From IMG/VR virus record IMGVR_UViG_3300030101_001806, positions 1-53,676 of that record: a DNA stretch of 53,676 nucleotides. The stretch is one strand, 5' to 3'. The position numbers and the translations under genes are program-made. Positions 30,988-39,893 of this stretch are shown piece by piece; position 1 is the stretch's first letter, and each line of letters begins with the position of its first letter. This DNA is from a virus. The notes under the pieces are model-generated. The model was not told the origin of the DNA, searched no databases, and worked only from the letters and a program-made list of their open reading frames with translations.

Positions 30988-31382
30988 TTTGTTATTCCTT
31001 TAAATTTTTCAAATGTCCTTAAACCACCCAAACCTAGCATGCCCATAAGAACAGTCAACAAAGATTCCATGTCAAATGTTGGCAACTTTGGTAATTCAAC
31101 ACCAAAATATGCTGAGAAAAACATTATAAATGGTGCTAAAACAAAATGCCAAGCCAATGCAACACCACAAGTCCATCCAACAAAAGGTCTCCAGCCAGCA
31201 ACGAATATACTTCTGTGTTGTGCTTCTGTTTTATTTATTTCTAATTGACCTTTTGCAAGTTCTTGAGCGTGTTTTTCTGCCATCGTTGCAATCTCATGTG
31301 CTAATTTATTCTTAACATCTTTATCTTCAATAAATTTACCTAATAATTTTGTGGCTGGTCCAATAAGTGCTTGTAACATCAA
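30984..31382 (-). CDS. Holin with three membrane segments (GTA-holin-like)
   Basis: Forms the lesion that lets the lysozyme reach the cell wall. The 132-residue protein has a charged helical N-terminal half and then membrane segments at about 65-82 (WRPFVGWTCGVALAWHF), 83-95 and 102-120. The WRPFVGW motif at the start of the first segment is the signature I associate with the 3-TM holin family found in gene transfer agents and many alphaproteobacterial phages. Its position before the lysozyme supports this. Confidence 0.85.
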   Translation of the reverse strand: MMLQALIGPATKLLGKFIEDKDVKNKLAHEIATMAEKHAQELAKGQLEINKTEAQHRSIFVAGWRPFVGWTCGVALAWHFVLAPFIMFFSAYFGVELPKLPTFDMESLLTVLMGMLGLGGLRTFEKFKGITK

Positions 31383-31573
31383 TATAACCTCATGTTTTCA
31401 TTAACTTTAACTAATTTACAGTAACAATTATAGTTTTTTATTTCTTCCCCAATTTTAATTGTTTGATTGTCTAAAAATTTTTTAAAATAATCACAATTAT
31501 TAACATTCGCAAAATGAAGCATCCCTGCAGGATTCCCTGCTAAATAACACAATAACACAAATGCAGGTTTCAC
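31379..31573 (-). CDS. Small secreted or membrane-associated protein (64 residues)
   Basis: It begins MKPAFVLLCYLAGNPAGML, a short hydrophobic N-terminus that could be a signal or anchor, followed by a soluble part with CDYFKKFLDNQTIKI and a CYC pair. I know this small protein from marine phage genomes, always without function. It overlaps the holin gene start and the EF-hand gene end by 4 bases each, so it belongs to the lysis cassette. Confidence 0.65.
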   Translation of the reverse strand: MKPAFVLLCYLAGNPAGMLHFANVNNCDYFKKFLDNQTIKIGEEIKNYNCYCKLVKVNENMRLY

Positions 31574-31890
31574 TTTCCATTCCTATTCATCCAAGCTGTT
31601 GTTCCCATATAAGCACCAACGATACCAGCACCAGAAATATAAAATAAATTGCTAATATCAGAGAGTGCATTAACTCTTTCGATGGGCACAAAAAACATAG
31701 CAACTGTAAAAGCACCCATAGAAATTAAAGTATATCTCGCCATCCTTAATTGTGCTAAATTTTTTCTTAACTGAGTTTCAGTTTGCTTTATTTCTTTTAT
31801 ATGACTTAATTCCTCATCAGAAACTATACCATCACCATCCTCATCATAATCAGCATATACAGATTCTTTTTGCAATCTCTTTTGAGTCAT
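31570..31890 (-). CDS. EF-hand plus two-membrane-segment protein
   Basis: Residues 16-27 (DEDGDGIVSDEE) form a textbook EF-hand calcium loop with Asp16, Asp18, Asp20, Gly21, Val23 and Glu27. A basic amphipathic helix follows, and then two membrane segments at about 53-70 and 83-101. It is predicted to sit in the inner membrane with the calcium loop on one side. It belongs to the lysis cassette next to the holin, so calcium-sensitive control of lysis is an attractive but untested idea. One EF-hand alone is unusual, since they normally pair; it may dimerise. Confidence 0.7.
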   Translation of the reverse strand: MTQKRLQKESVYADYDEDGDGIVSDEELSHIKEIKQTETQLRKNLAQLRMARYTLISMGAFTVAMFFVPIERVNALSDISNLFYISGAGIVGAYMGTTAWMNRNGK

Positions 31891-31892
31891 TA

Positions 31893-32465
31893 TTAGATCT
31901 CATCTGGAAAATCATTTATTGGTGCAGGATCTCCAGTTGGTTTATTATCGCTATCAACAGGTGCATCAAACAATGCCATAAATTGAGTTAGATTAGAACA
32001 ATTATTTATAGCTGTTTCAATAGAAGCACATTTTGTTCTAACAGCATCTCTGTATGTTGTAACATCAGAAGGTATTGTTGTTGACTTTTCAACATTTCTA
32101 ACAACCATCCAATCGTGCTTGTTTAATTTATCTTGTGCTGTTTTTTTAGTTTGAGCAACCCAAATAGATTTTAAACCAGGAGTTACTATTTGATTCCCAT
32201 CTGGGTCTAAGACAGCCTTACCATCTCCGTCAACTTCTTTTACATCTGTAAGACTGCGTTCAATTAAACTGCCATCTTCTTTTCTCCCCAAATAAAAATT
32301 TGTATTAAAAGGTGCTTCAGATGCTGGAGGATCTTCCCAAGTTAAACCTTTAGCTTTTTTATCATCATCTGACCATCTTGTCCATTGTGCAGGATGTTGA
32401 GTGCCATCATCTGCCACCCATGCTTTTCCTACTTTTATTTCTCTACCATTATGTTTCCAAGGCAT
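31893..32465 (-). CDS. Fibre-associated hypothetical protein (190 residues)
   Basis: The N-terminal MPWKHNGREIKVGKAWVADD and HPAQWTRWSDDDKKAKGL are familiar from proteins found next to tail fibres in marine and cyanobacterial phages. The middle carries a DPDGNQIV-like loop, and the C-terminal half is helical (KTAQDKLNKHDWMVVRNVEK) as in fibre-assembly proteins. It may help the neighbouring 842-residue fibre to fold. The start follows the fibre stop by eight bases. Confidence 0.65.
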   Translation of the reverse strand: MPWKHNGREIKVGKAWVADDGTQHPAQWTRWSDDDKKAKGLTWEDPPASEAPFNTNFYLGRKEDGSLIERSLTDVKEVDGDGKAVLDPDGNQIVTPGLKSIWVAQTKKTAQDKLNKHDWMVVRNVEKSTTIPSDVTTYRDAVRTKCASIETAINNCSNLTQFMALFDAPVDSDNKPTGDPAPINDFPDEI

Positions 32466-32473
32466 ATTATCTC

Positions 32474-35002
32474 CTATCTTGCATTACTAAATTTAAATGG
32501 TTGCTCGGCAAATGCCATGTATACATATGTTCCACCTGATGCGTTCCAATATCCTTGATTCATGTCACTTCTCATTTTAAAACCATTACTCAGAAAATCA
32601 ACAATAGCATACGTTGATAAACTGCTCTCCGCATACGATTGATTTGCAGCCAACTGACCTACTCCACCTCCACCAACTACATTCACTGGTGACCTTTTGT
32701 TATCTAAAATAAACCAATCACTTGCAACATCTGCTCGTTTCGCCATCAGCCAAGCAGGTCTAAAACCTAGATAAACATATGGTCCATCTAATAAATTATT
32801 GCCTACAAACGAGCCAAACTTAGAATAGCCCTCAATTTCAGCGAATACATAAGCAACGTAATCATTGCCATTAACATTATTATATGTTGTAACAGCAGGT
32901 TCAAATAATGCAGTTGTATTGTCATCAGAAGAACCAAAACCTTGAGAATTTGCTAAATTATTTAAATTTAAAAATAAATTATCTGCACTAGCACGACTTG
33001 TGCCACCTCTATCAGGCATTGCTTGATGATAAACCATAAAATATCCAGCACCATTTGAATCTCTGTCTTTGACTAAATACCAAGCAGGTTTTTTACCAAG
33101 TCCATGAGCTACTAAATTACTGCTATCATCTCCATTTCCAGTAAAAGTCACAATAGAAAATCCTGCTGTTGTATTTGCTTGAAATGTGCTTGCGATGTCT
33201 GCTCCATTAGACCCTGCGTTATTAGTTGTTGTAGTTCCACCATTTGCTTTCCAAAGCCAAGCAACCATAGTATCTGATTGATAATTTACCCAAGCATAAG
33301 GATCTGTTCCTAATGTAAATCCATCTGCACCAACAGCAGTAACTAAATTTGCATTGTCAAATTCAGCATCAACAACAGGAAGTCTAAATGGTTTATCAAT
33401 ACCTCTTGAAGTATCAAATAGTGAATGAGAATCTGCTCTACTTCTTTGTTTAAACCACAACCAATCTGCTTGCATACCAACACCAGTTATAGTTTGTGCT
33501 GTTTGACTGTTAGCTGTATAAAGAACTGAGGTATGATGGTCATCTGCTTGTGTGTCACTGTCTGGACCTATCGTAACGTCTGGTAGGTTTGATGAACATA
33601 ATGCTAGATAGCCACTTGGTGGTGCATAATAAAAATCGCCTATGCCATTACCATCTGTATTGCCTTGTGCAGTTTCTTCTCCTGCAAAAGAACTATCTTG
33701 TCCAAAATTCATTGTTGCAGAACCAGTAGCATAAACTCCTGCCATTGGGCAATTTGCAAGACCAGTTATGCCAGTAATTACTGCATTTCCAGAATTTTGA
33801 GCAGTGTTATTTAAATAAAAATGTACTGTGCCATTATCCAAATCCATAGCAAACCCTAAAATATCACCTGCTGATGGATTACTCACACTTGTTACTGCTC
33901 TTGACCCAGTTCCAATTAGCTTAACATCTCCATCAGCTTCCCAAGACCAACCATCAACGCCAGAAGCAATACTTGGAATATTACTATTATTATTTTTATG
34001 AATTTCATTATCAAAATCAACTGCACAACCTATAAATGGATAAACATTTGTCCCTGCAACTCTTTCTACATTAATTCTTGCTTCCCAATACCACTTGCCA
34101 GAAGTGACAGTAAAACTTGAGCCTACTGCACCTGAATAAGAAGTTGTTGAGCCAGTATTTTTTAAATTTCCCTCTGATAATGTTACTGAAGTAGTTTCTG
34201 CAGGGTCTAAGGGATTACTTGTGCAGAAATTATTCTCTGGACTATCTAGTACAACATCTGTAGATGCTAATCCACTAGATGTAAAATCATTGCCATTACC
34301 ACTTGTGTCATCACCTAAAGAACTACTATCTGCAAAAGTTAATCTAAATCCATTTGTACCATATGAACCAGTATATTTTTTAGCAATCCATACACCATTC
34401 TTGGTTTCGCCAAAAGATTCAGGACCAAGTGCTTCTCCATCTCTTAAATTTATTTCAGCCAAATAACCATCAAATCTTTGTATAGGGGTTGGTGTTGAAT
34501 TATCTGTTCTTGCACCTATTAAATGTTTATTAGTAGTATTCCATTCTAAATCTAAATTTTGAGTTGGATAAGTTGAAGTTGCAAGACTTGTTTGTAATGT
34601 TCCATTTATATATATTTTTATTCTTTCTGAAGCAGTAGATTGCGTGGTATCAACTCTAATGAGTACATGAAAAAAATTACTTGTATCTCTAAAAACTCTA
34701 TTTGTTTGAATATCATACTCACCACTAAAATTAGTGAATTGTAACTGATTAGAAGTAAATCTTAAAAGACCTTGATTATTTGGTGAAGCTGATACAAATA
34801 CATTTATTAAGACAGATGTAATATCTATATTTGCCCTTTTAACCCACATACTAATAGTAAAGGTTTTACTATTCCCTGCACTTGATGGTGTTCTAAGTAG
34901 ATAAGAACTATCCCCATCTTCAAAACGTAAAGATTGATCTATAACACCATTGTAAAAACCTGTGCTTACATCACCAACACCAGATGCAGGAAGTATACTC
35001 AT
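32474..35002 (-). CDS. Tail fibre or receptor-binding protein with LamG and SPRY-like domains (842 residues)
   Basis: Residues about 20-215 look like a concanavalin/LamG lectin domain (FTISMWVKRA near the start, IKIYINGTLQTS, RFDGYLAEINLRDG). About 265-430 resembles a SPRY domain (KWYWEARI, then a DLDNGTVHFYLNN segment). From about 490 to the end there are three related units, each with a W-rich strand followed by a Tyr- or Ala-rich close: ADWLWFKQRS, PAWYLVKDRD and PAWLMAKRAD. These units are common in marine phage fibres. The protein likely binds host surface sugars. It is the longest virion protein in the window. Confidence 0.8.
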   Translation of the reverse strand: MSILPASGVGDVSTGFYNGVIDQSLRFEDGDSSYLLRTPSSAGNSKTFTISMWVKRANIDITSVLINVFVSASPNNQGLLRFTSNQLQFTNFSGEYDIQTNRVFRDTSNFFHVLIRVDTTQSTASERIKIYINGTLQTSLATSTYPTQNLDLEWNTTNKHLIGARTDNSTPTPIQRFDGYLAEINLRDGEALGPESFGETKNGVWIAKKYTGSYGTNGFRLTFADSSSLGDDTSGNGNDFTSSGLASTDVVLDSPENNFCTSNPLDPAETTSVTLSEGNLKNTGSTTSYSGAVGSSFTVTSGKWYWEARINVERVAGTNVYPFIGCAVDFDNEIHKNNNSNIPSIASGVDGWSWEADGDVKLIGTGSRAVTSVSNPSAGDILGFAMDLDNGTVHFYLNNTAQNSGNAVITGITGLANCPMAGVYATGSATMNFGQDSSFAGEETAQGNTDGNGIGDFYYAPPSGYLALCSSNLPDVTIGPDSDTQADDHHTSVLYTANSQTAQTITGVGMQADWLWFKQRSRADSHSLFDTSRGIDKPFRLPVVDAEFDNANLVTAVGADGFTLGTDPYAWVNYQSDTMVAWLWKANGGTTTTNNAGSNGADIASTFQANTTAGFSIVTFTGNGDDSSNLVAHGLGKKPAWYLVKDRDSNGAGYFMVYHQAMPDRGGTSRASADNLFLNLNNLANSQGFGSSDDNTTALFEPAVTTYNNVNGNDYVAYVFAEIEGYSKFGSFVGNNLLDGPYVYLGFRPAWLMAKRADVASDWFILDNKRSPVNVVGGGGVGQLAANQSYAESSLSTYAIVDFLSNGFKMRSDMNQGYWNASGGTYVYMAFAEQPFKFSNAR

Positions 35003-35003
35003 T

Positions 35004-36266
35004 TTATGTTAATGCCCCAGTTGCACCTACCAATATTGTGTTATCACCACTTGCAGCAGAGCAATAATAATTAATCATATAAGTTCCTGCAGTTGTCAAT
35101 GCTGTCAATATATCTGCGTTTATTGCCACACTGGCATGTGCTGATATAGTATGACCACCAGTATTAACTAACATAACTGTTCCAGATTGTCCTTCTGCAG
35201 GATTGCTAAATGTTAATGTAATGTTACCAGATGGTGTGCATTTGAAAAAGTTGGCAGTTGATAAATCAAAATCACCATCATTATCTGTTTCTTGATTACC
35301 TGTACCTCTGCCTGCCACTGTCACGTCATTATTGATAGCTAAAGAAACATTATCTTCCACTGTCATAACTGCAGTGCCATCATATTGTTGAAATATAATA
35401 TCCTTTGCATCAGTAAGTGGTTTTATTACAACATCACTTGATGAATTAGCAATATTTAATTTATTACCAACTAATCCAAGACTTGCATTGTCTTCAACTC
35501 TAATTACTTCTGTGCCATCATATTGTTGAATAACTAAATCATCTGAATCAACCATTGGTTTCATTATAACTTCACCAGCAGTGCCATCTAAATCAAAAGC
35601 AAGTTGATCAGTTCCACCATCTTGTAATTTAATATCACCAGTTGTTGAATTAAGGTGAAGTTCACCAGTTGAGTCAATAGATATAGGTGTTGCTGCAATA
35701 GTTAATCCTGTTGTGCCATCATGTGTAAATGTTACATCGTTGCCAGCACCCATGTTAATTACAGAACTATCTGAATTAAGAGTCAAATCATCTGCAACGA
35801 TTAAATCATCCTCAACAGTTAGATCTGGAACTGCAAGATGAGCAAATGCTTCTTGCACTGTTGCACTGCCACTGCCACCATCCAAGTAAATAACTTTAGC
35901 TGTTCCTGGAGCAATAGTTACCATATCACCACCACCACTCGATGCTTGCTTAATTATTATATTTTGAGATCCACTTGTGGCATTTTCAATAATATGAACT
36001 CTTTTCATATTGTTTGGTGTTATAGTAATAGTACAAGCTGAATCTAATGTACCAGTATATTTGAGATACATAGCTCTACCAGCATCAGAACTTCCATCTG
36101 CTATGGTAGTGGCATGTGCATCAGCATTAGTTGTTATAGCTTCTGTGCCAAACCCTAATGCCTCACCAATTAATTCAAGGTTAGTGTTTGTTGATGTACC
36201 CCACGTTCCTGATTCATCACCAGTTGTTATCTCTTTAAGTCTTAAATTATTTACATAGGTCGCCAT
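35004..36266 (-). CDS. Tail spike/fibre-like protein (420 residues)
   Basis: The N-terminal MATYVNNLRLKEITTGDESG and a GTWGTSTNTNLELIGEALG segment mark a fibre attachment domain widespread in marine phages. The middle is repetitive and beta-solenoid-like, with two copies of a QQYDGT-V--VEDN-SL unit (about 245-265 and 290-315) and many NNDVT/DLTL strands. The C-terminal 90 residues form a compact beta domain. It is probably a trimeric fibre or spike shaft. It overlaps neither neighbour by more than a base. Confidence 0.75.
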   Translation of the reverse strand: MATYVNNLRLKEITTGDESGTWGTSTNTNLELIGEALGFGTEAITTNADAHATTIADGSSDAGRAMYLKYTGTLDSACTITITPNNMKRVHIIENATSGSQNIIIKQASSGGGDMVTIAPGTAKVIYLDGGSGSATVQEAFAHLAVPDLTVEDDLIVADDLTLNSDSSVINMGAGNDVTFTHDGTTGLTIAATPISIDSTGELHLNSTTGDIKLQDGGTDQLAFDLDGTAGEVIMKPMVDSDDLVIQQYDGTEVIRVEDNASLGLVGNKLNIANSSSDVVIKPLTDAKDIIFQQYDGTAVMTVEDNVSLAINNDVTVAGRGTGNQETDNDGDFDLSTANFFKCTPSGNITLTFSNPAEGQSGTVMLVNTGGHTISAHASVAINADILTALTTAGTYMINYYCSAASGDNTILVGATGALT

Positions 36267-36682
36267 TAGTCAATCCTTATAATTGCACTTGTTCCTGCTG
36301 CTGGAAAAACTATTTTAAAAGTTCCTGATGACACTGTAAAATCACCACCAAAATCTAAAACTGCTATAGCTTTATCACTATTAGATGAATTATATATTAA
36401 TGCTCCTCTAGCAGTAAATGATGCACTTGTAAATTCTGGATCTGCTGCATCAAAAAAAGCTGTGGTTCCTGATGTTGAAACAGTTGTACTTGTAAGAGTA
36501 ACACCACCTGCTGTATAACCAGTTCCAGAGACTTCGTTACTGGTTGAATAAGCTGTGGTTCCTGCTCCTAGACTTGCACTGCTTGTAAACAATGCTAATT
36601 TTATTGTGTCAGTTGCTAGCTGATGACCTTCTTGTAAAATCTCAGATTTGAAACTGGTGCACATTGCTTGTGTAATTGCCAT
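36266..36682 (-). CDS. Small beta virion protein (138 residues)
   Basis: It starts MAITQAMCTSFKSEILQEGH and continues with TDTIKLALFTSSASLGAGTTAY, a pattern found in many marine phages near the tail genes. It is a beta-rich, Thr/Ser-rich protein without enzyme motifs, probably a tail or fibre-base component. The start and stop overlap neighbouring genes by single bases. Confidence 0.7.
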   Translation of the reverse strand: MAITQAMCTSFKSEILQEGHQLATDTIKLALFTSSASLGAGTTAYSTSNEVSGTGYTAGGVTLTSTTVSTSGTTAFFDAADPEFTSASFTARGALIYNSSNSDKAIAVLDFGGDFTVSSGTFKIVFPAAGTSAIIRID

Positions 36683-37308
36683 TAAATGCCTCCTTCGTAT
36701 TCACTCGCATAGTTTCTTTGCATTTCTTGTTGAAACAATGCTATTGCTTCATCAAATTGCTGTTTATACAAGTTTACTGTATCTGGTGCTTTAAGAAAAG
36801 TAGAAGTTTCATATAAAGCAGCAGACAACAGAACTTGTTCTGCGTTATCACCTATCCAGCTGTTTGCATTGCTGTCAGATAATCCTGTTTCTAAACCTAT
36901 AAAATCAATCTCATATGCCAAAGTTGCAGATGGCACAGGACTTACCAACACTTGTATTCCAGAGGTTGTAGCTTTTTTTGTTGCATAAAACTCTGGTTGT
37001 CCTTGTGTTGTAACATCAGGTCTAAAATCTTTTATATAACTGTCTGTTCTATGTTTTAAATAAACAACATTACTTGATGATGTGGTTATTTGTACCTGCC
37101 TAACCATTCTTGCATTACCAACATTTATTGTAGCAGTGCCTATAGAAAAATTACCAGTATTTGTTTGTCTATAACATGGCAGATTAGGTAATCTTGCAAA
37201 TATCATACTTTCTGATTGCTTGATTATTTCTGGTATAGATGTATCAAGTTCAGTTGAGTCGTCTTCTATAAAATTTTGTATATTAGTTTTTAATTGTGTA
37301 AAGTTCAT
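36682..37308 (-). CDS. Head-tail adaptor-like protein, second copy (208 residues)
   Basis: The start is ATG 37308, one base after the stop of the repeat-protein gene and preceded by GGGGAAAT; a Met at 37344 would overlap that gene. The N-terminal helices (NFTQLKTNIQNFIEDDS, TSIPEIIKQSESMIFARLPN), the beta middle and the C-terminal helix pattern (LYKQQFDEAIALFQQEMQRN) resemble gp4- or gp6-type adaptors that sit under the portal. With the 232-residue protein at 39187-39885 the phage has two adaptor-like proteins. Confidence 0.65.
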   Translation of the reverse strand: MNFTQLKTNIQNFIEDDSTELDTSIPEIIKQSESMIFARLPNLPCYRQTNTGNFSIGTATINVGNARMVRQVQITTSSSNVVYLKHRTDSYIKDFRPDVTTQGQPEFYATKKATTSGIQVLVSPVPSATLAYEIDFIGLETGLSDSNANSWIGDNAEQVLLSAALYETSTFLKAPDTVNLYKQQFDEAIALFQQEMQRNYASEYEGGI

Positions 37309-37309
37309 T

Positions 37310-39187
37310 TTAATTTCCCCATGTTCCATCACCCCAAGTGCCACTTCCCCACTCTTGGTTTACAGTGATACTTTCAGTTCCTGTTGCTCCTGTGCCTGCA
37401 ACTCCTGTTTCTATAACTTGTGAAGATGATACTTCATTTCCAACATCTCCTGTTCCTGAGACGCCAGAAGTTCCAGTTACATTAATTTGTACATTGCCAT
37501 CACCAGATAATCCAAATCCTTCAACTGCACCTGTGCCTGCAACTCCTGTTTCAACTGCATTAAGTTCGAGTGATTCTGTGCCTACTGCTCCTGTTCCTGC
37601 TACTCCTGTCTCGGTTATAGATGCCTGTGGAACTTCTGTACCTATTGCACCTGTGCCTGCAACTCCTGTTTCTGTTATTGTACAATCAACAATTATACTT
37701 TCTGAACCAATAGCACCTGTGCCTGCAACTCCTGTTTCTGTTATAGATGCGAATGGCACTTCTGTACCTATTGCACCTGTGCCTGCAACTCCTGTTTCTG
37801 TTATAGATGCTTCTGGTATCTCTGTTCCTATTGCTCCTGTGCCTGCAATACCTGTAACACCTACATCAGTTCCAGAGAATGTATTATAATTACCAATAGC
37901 ACCTGTTCCTGCAACTCCTGTTTCTGTTATAGTAACATCTGCTTCAATGCTTTCTGTTCCTGTCGCTCCTGTTCCTGCAACACCAACCTCTGTGATAGAT
38001 GCTTCAATACTTTCGTTTCCTGTTGTTCCTGTTCCAGCAACTCCTGTTTCATCTATGGATGCAAATGGTGTTCCTGTTCCTATTGCTCCTGTTCCAGAAA
38101 CTCCTGTTTCATCAAAAACAAAATCAGATTCAACAATTTCTACACCTGTTGTTCCTGTTCCAGCAACACCTGTTGCTACAACTTGTGAGGATGGTATCTC
38201 TGCACCAGCAACACCTGTGCCAGCAACACCAGAAGTTCCAGTTACATTGATTTGGACGTTACCATTGCCTGATACACCAAATGGCTCGACTGCACCTGTT
38301 CCAGCAACACCAACTTCTGTGATACTTGCTTCTAATGTTACAGATGGTGTAAATGATACATTGATAGCACCACCCATTCCCGAATGATATTGGCAATAAT
38401 AATATAAATTATCTGGTGCATCACCACTCACAACGATAGTTGTTTTATATCCACTATCGTCTTTTGTAACACCTGTGGTGTATTCTGAACCAACACCATG
38501 AGTGCCATCAGAAGTTGTTGAAAATCTTACTGGATGACTTGTTGCACCAGACCAATCAAAGACATATGTATTACCTCTAATTAATGATAATGTTGGTTGT
38601 TGTGTTCCATCAATAACATATTTATTACCACTGTCTGTTGATACAACTGTAACTGTATATGTTGTTGGTGATGATGATGTTGTTCCTACTGCACCTGTTC
38701 CTGCTACTCCTGTTCCTGTTATATCAGCACCAAACTCAATACTTTCGTTTCCTACTGCACCTGTGCCTGCTACTCCTGTTTCATCAATTTGTGCTTGAAT
38801 TTCAAATGTGCCTAGAGCACCTGTTCCTGCATTTGAAGAAGCATTTGGTGTTGAACTTTGCACTACTTCTGGTGTAAAAACACCAATTCTTGCATGTCCA
38901 GGAATGCCAATAGAATTTTGACTTTTTTCTATTTTAGATGCAAAAATATTTTGTGTAAATCCCAATAAAATAGTTATATTTTCTGGATCATTATCTGGTC
39001 TTGGATTAAATAATGCAGTTGCGTCTATTACATTTTTTGCAGGTGTAAGTTGAGGATGCTTAGGATCAAACTCTTCTGGCTCAACTCGTAAATTATCATA
39101 AGTTGTTTTTAATTTTGGATAAGGAACTTCAAAGCCAGAAATATCACTTATAGCTTTTGATTTAGATCCTCTTGCATACTTAGCCAT
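37310..39187 (-). CDS. Repeat virion protein with cupredoxin-like domain (625 residues)
   Basis: Residues 1-80 resemble the N-terminal attachment domain of marine phage structural proteins that normally hold a four-Cys zinc finger; here those positions appear as Ser14, Ser17, Glu36 and Glu39. About 175-279 looks like a cupredoxin, with His218 (SHPV), Cys265, His268 and Met271 (CQYHSGM) spaced as in amicyanin. Around it lie about 17 copies of a GVAGTGA(I/V)GTE-type repeat of roughly 20 residues, some within a larger 50-residue duplication. The C-terminus is WGSGTWGDGTWGN. It is probably a long fibrous tail or capsid protein. Copper binding is a prediction only. Confidence 0.75.
   Translation of the reverse strand: MAKYARGSKSKAISDISGFEVPYPKLKTTYDNLRVEPEEFDPKHPQLTPAKNVIDATALFNPRPDNDPENITILLGFTQNIFASKIEKSQNSIGIPGHARIGVFTPEVVQSSTPNASSNAGTGALGTFEIQAQIDETGVAGTGAVGNESIEFGADITGTGVAGTGAVGTTSSSPTTYTVTVVSTDSGNKYVIDGTQQPTLSLIRGNTYVFDWSGATSHPVRFSTTSDGTHGVGSEYTTGVTKDDSGYKTTIVVSGDAPDNLYYYCQYHSGMGGAINVSFTPSVTLEASITEVGVAGTGAVEPFGVSGNGNVQINVTGTSGVAGTGVAGAEIPSSQVVATGVAGTGTTGVEIVESDFVFDETGVSGTGAIGTGTPFASIDETGVAGTGTTGNESIEASITEVGVAGTGATGTESIEADVTITETGVAGTGAIGNYNTFSGTDVGVTGIAGTGAIGTEIPEASITETGVAGTGAIGTEVPFASITETGVAGTGAIGSESIIVDCTITETGVAGTGAIGTEVPQASITETGVAGTGAVGTESLELNAVETGVAGTGAVEGFGLSGDGNVQINVTGTSGVSGTGDVGNEVSSSQVIETGVAGTGATGTESITVNQEWGSGTWGDGTWGN
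37349..38335 (-). repeat. Coding tandem repeats, GVAGTGA-type units
   Basis: About 15 of the 17 repeat units of the 625-residue protein lie here, roughly 60 bases apart; two more are at 38678-38782. The DNA reads repeatedly as CCTGTGCCTGCAACTCCTGT on the plus strand with variants. Two larger blocks (around 37400-37540 and 38160-38310) are diverged copies of each other, containing GNVQINVTGTSGV. The frame stays open throughout, so the repeats serve the protein. Confidence 0.85.
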
Positions 39188-39885
39188 TATCTCAAATTAA
39201 GTCCTGTTGGTTGTAATTTTAAACTGACACCATCATTATCATTTGTTGATGCATACTCAAATGCTTCTTTATACAAATTATTTAATAATGGAAATTTATC
39301 TGGTGCAAATTTTACAGATAATTTAGATGCTAATCCTGCACAAATACATTCTGACCATGTATAAGGAATATCTGTATCTTCATTTGACGCAGTTATATCT
39401 TCCAGTTGATTCATAGACCAATAATTTAATCTGTATGTGTTCCTGTCTGGTGTTTGCCATAAAAAAAGTTTATAAATGTTATTGGATCCAGATTGCCTGC
39501 CTTTATCCAACATATATTGATTTGGTTTGCCTGTATCTGATTTATTTGGTATTTGATTATATTCAGAGATTGTAACTCTATTTATAATAGTATCTGTTCT
39601 TGTTGCGTCTGCACTATCATAAATAACAACATCCAATAAATCTAAAACACCTGCAGGCAGATCATACGAAGATGTATCTGTTGCCAAAGTTAAAGTTCTT
39701 TGTTGTACTGTCCAATAATTAATTCCACGATTAGCCCATTCAGAAAATAATAAATTTAAACTTCTTCTTGCAGAGACTGCTTGATATCCAGTTCTAGTTT
39801 GGATATCAAGACCACATCTCTCGTATGCTTCATTTATTATTTCCTCAACATTAGGTCTAAAAGTAACTGTTCCTGATGTTGCCAT
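39187..39885 (-). CDS. Head-tail adaptor (P22 gp4-like)
   Basis: A 232-residue protein with the layout of P22 gp4-type tail accessory factors: VEEIINEAYERCGLD near residue 13, SARRSLNLLFSEWANRGINYW, then a beta part (TSSYDLPAGVLDLLDVV), LWQTPDRNTYRLNYW and a C-terminal helix with ECICAGLASKLSVKFAPD. Such proteins add to the portal after packaging and form the base of the short tail. The context between capsid and tail genes is right. Confidence 0.8.
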   Translation of the reverse strand: MATSGTVTFRPNVEEIINEAYERCGLDIQTRTGYQAVSARRSLNLLFSEWANRGINYWTVQQRTLTLATDTSSYDLPAGVLDLLDVVIYDSADATRTDTIINRVTISEYNQIPNKSDTGKPNQYMLDKGRQSGSNNIYKLFLWQTPDRNTYRLNYWSMNQLEDITASNEDTDIPYTWSECICAGLASKLSVKFAPDKFPLLNNLYKEAFEYASTNDNDGVSLKLQPTGLNLR

Positions 39886-39893
39886 AGTTCACC

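Noticed and set aside
37338-38387. Plus-strand Pro/Val-rich frames of 183 and 146 residues (37338-37889, 37947-38387)
   Set aside because: They are the mirror of the GVAGTGA repeats read on the other strand. The minus-strand frame has the cupredoxin domain, the attachment domain and gene-order support.
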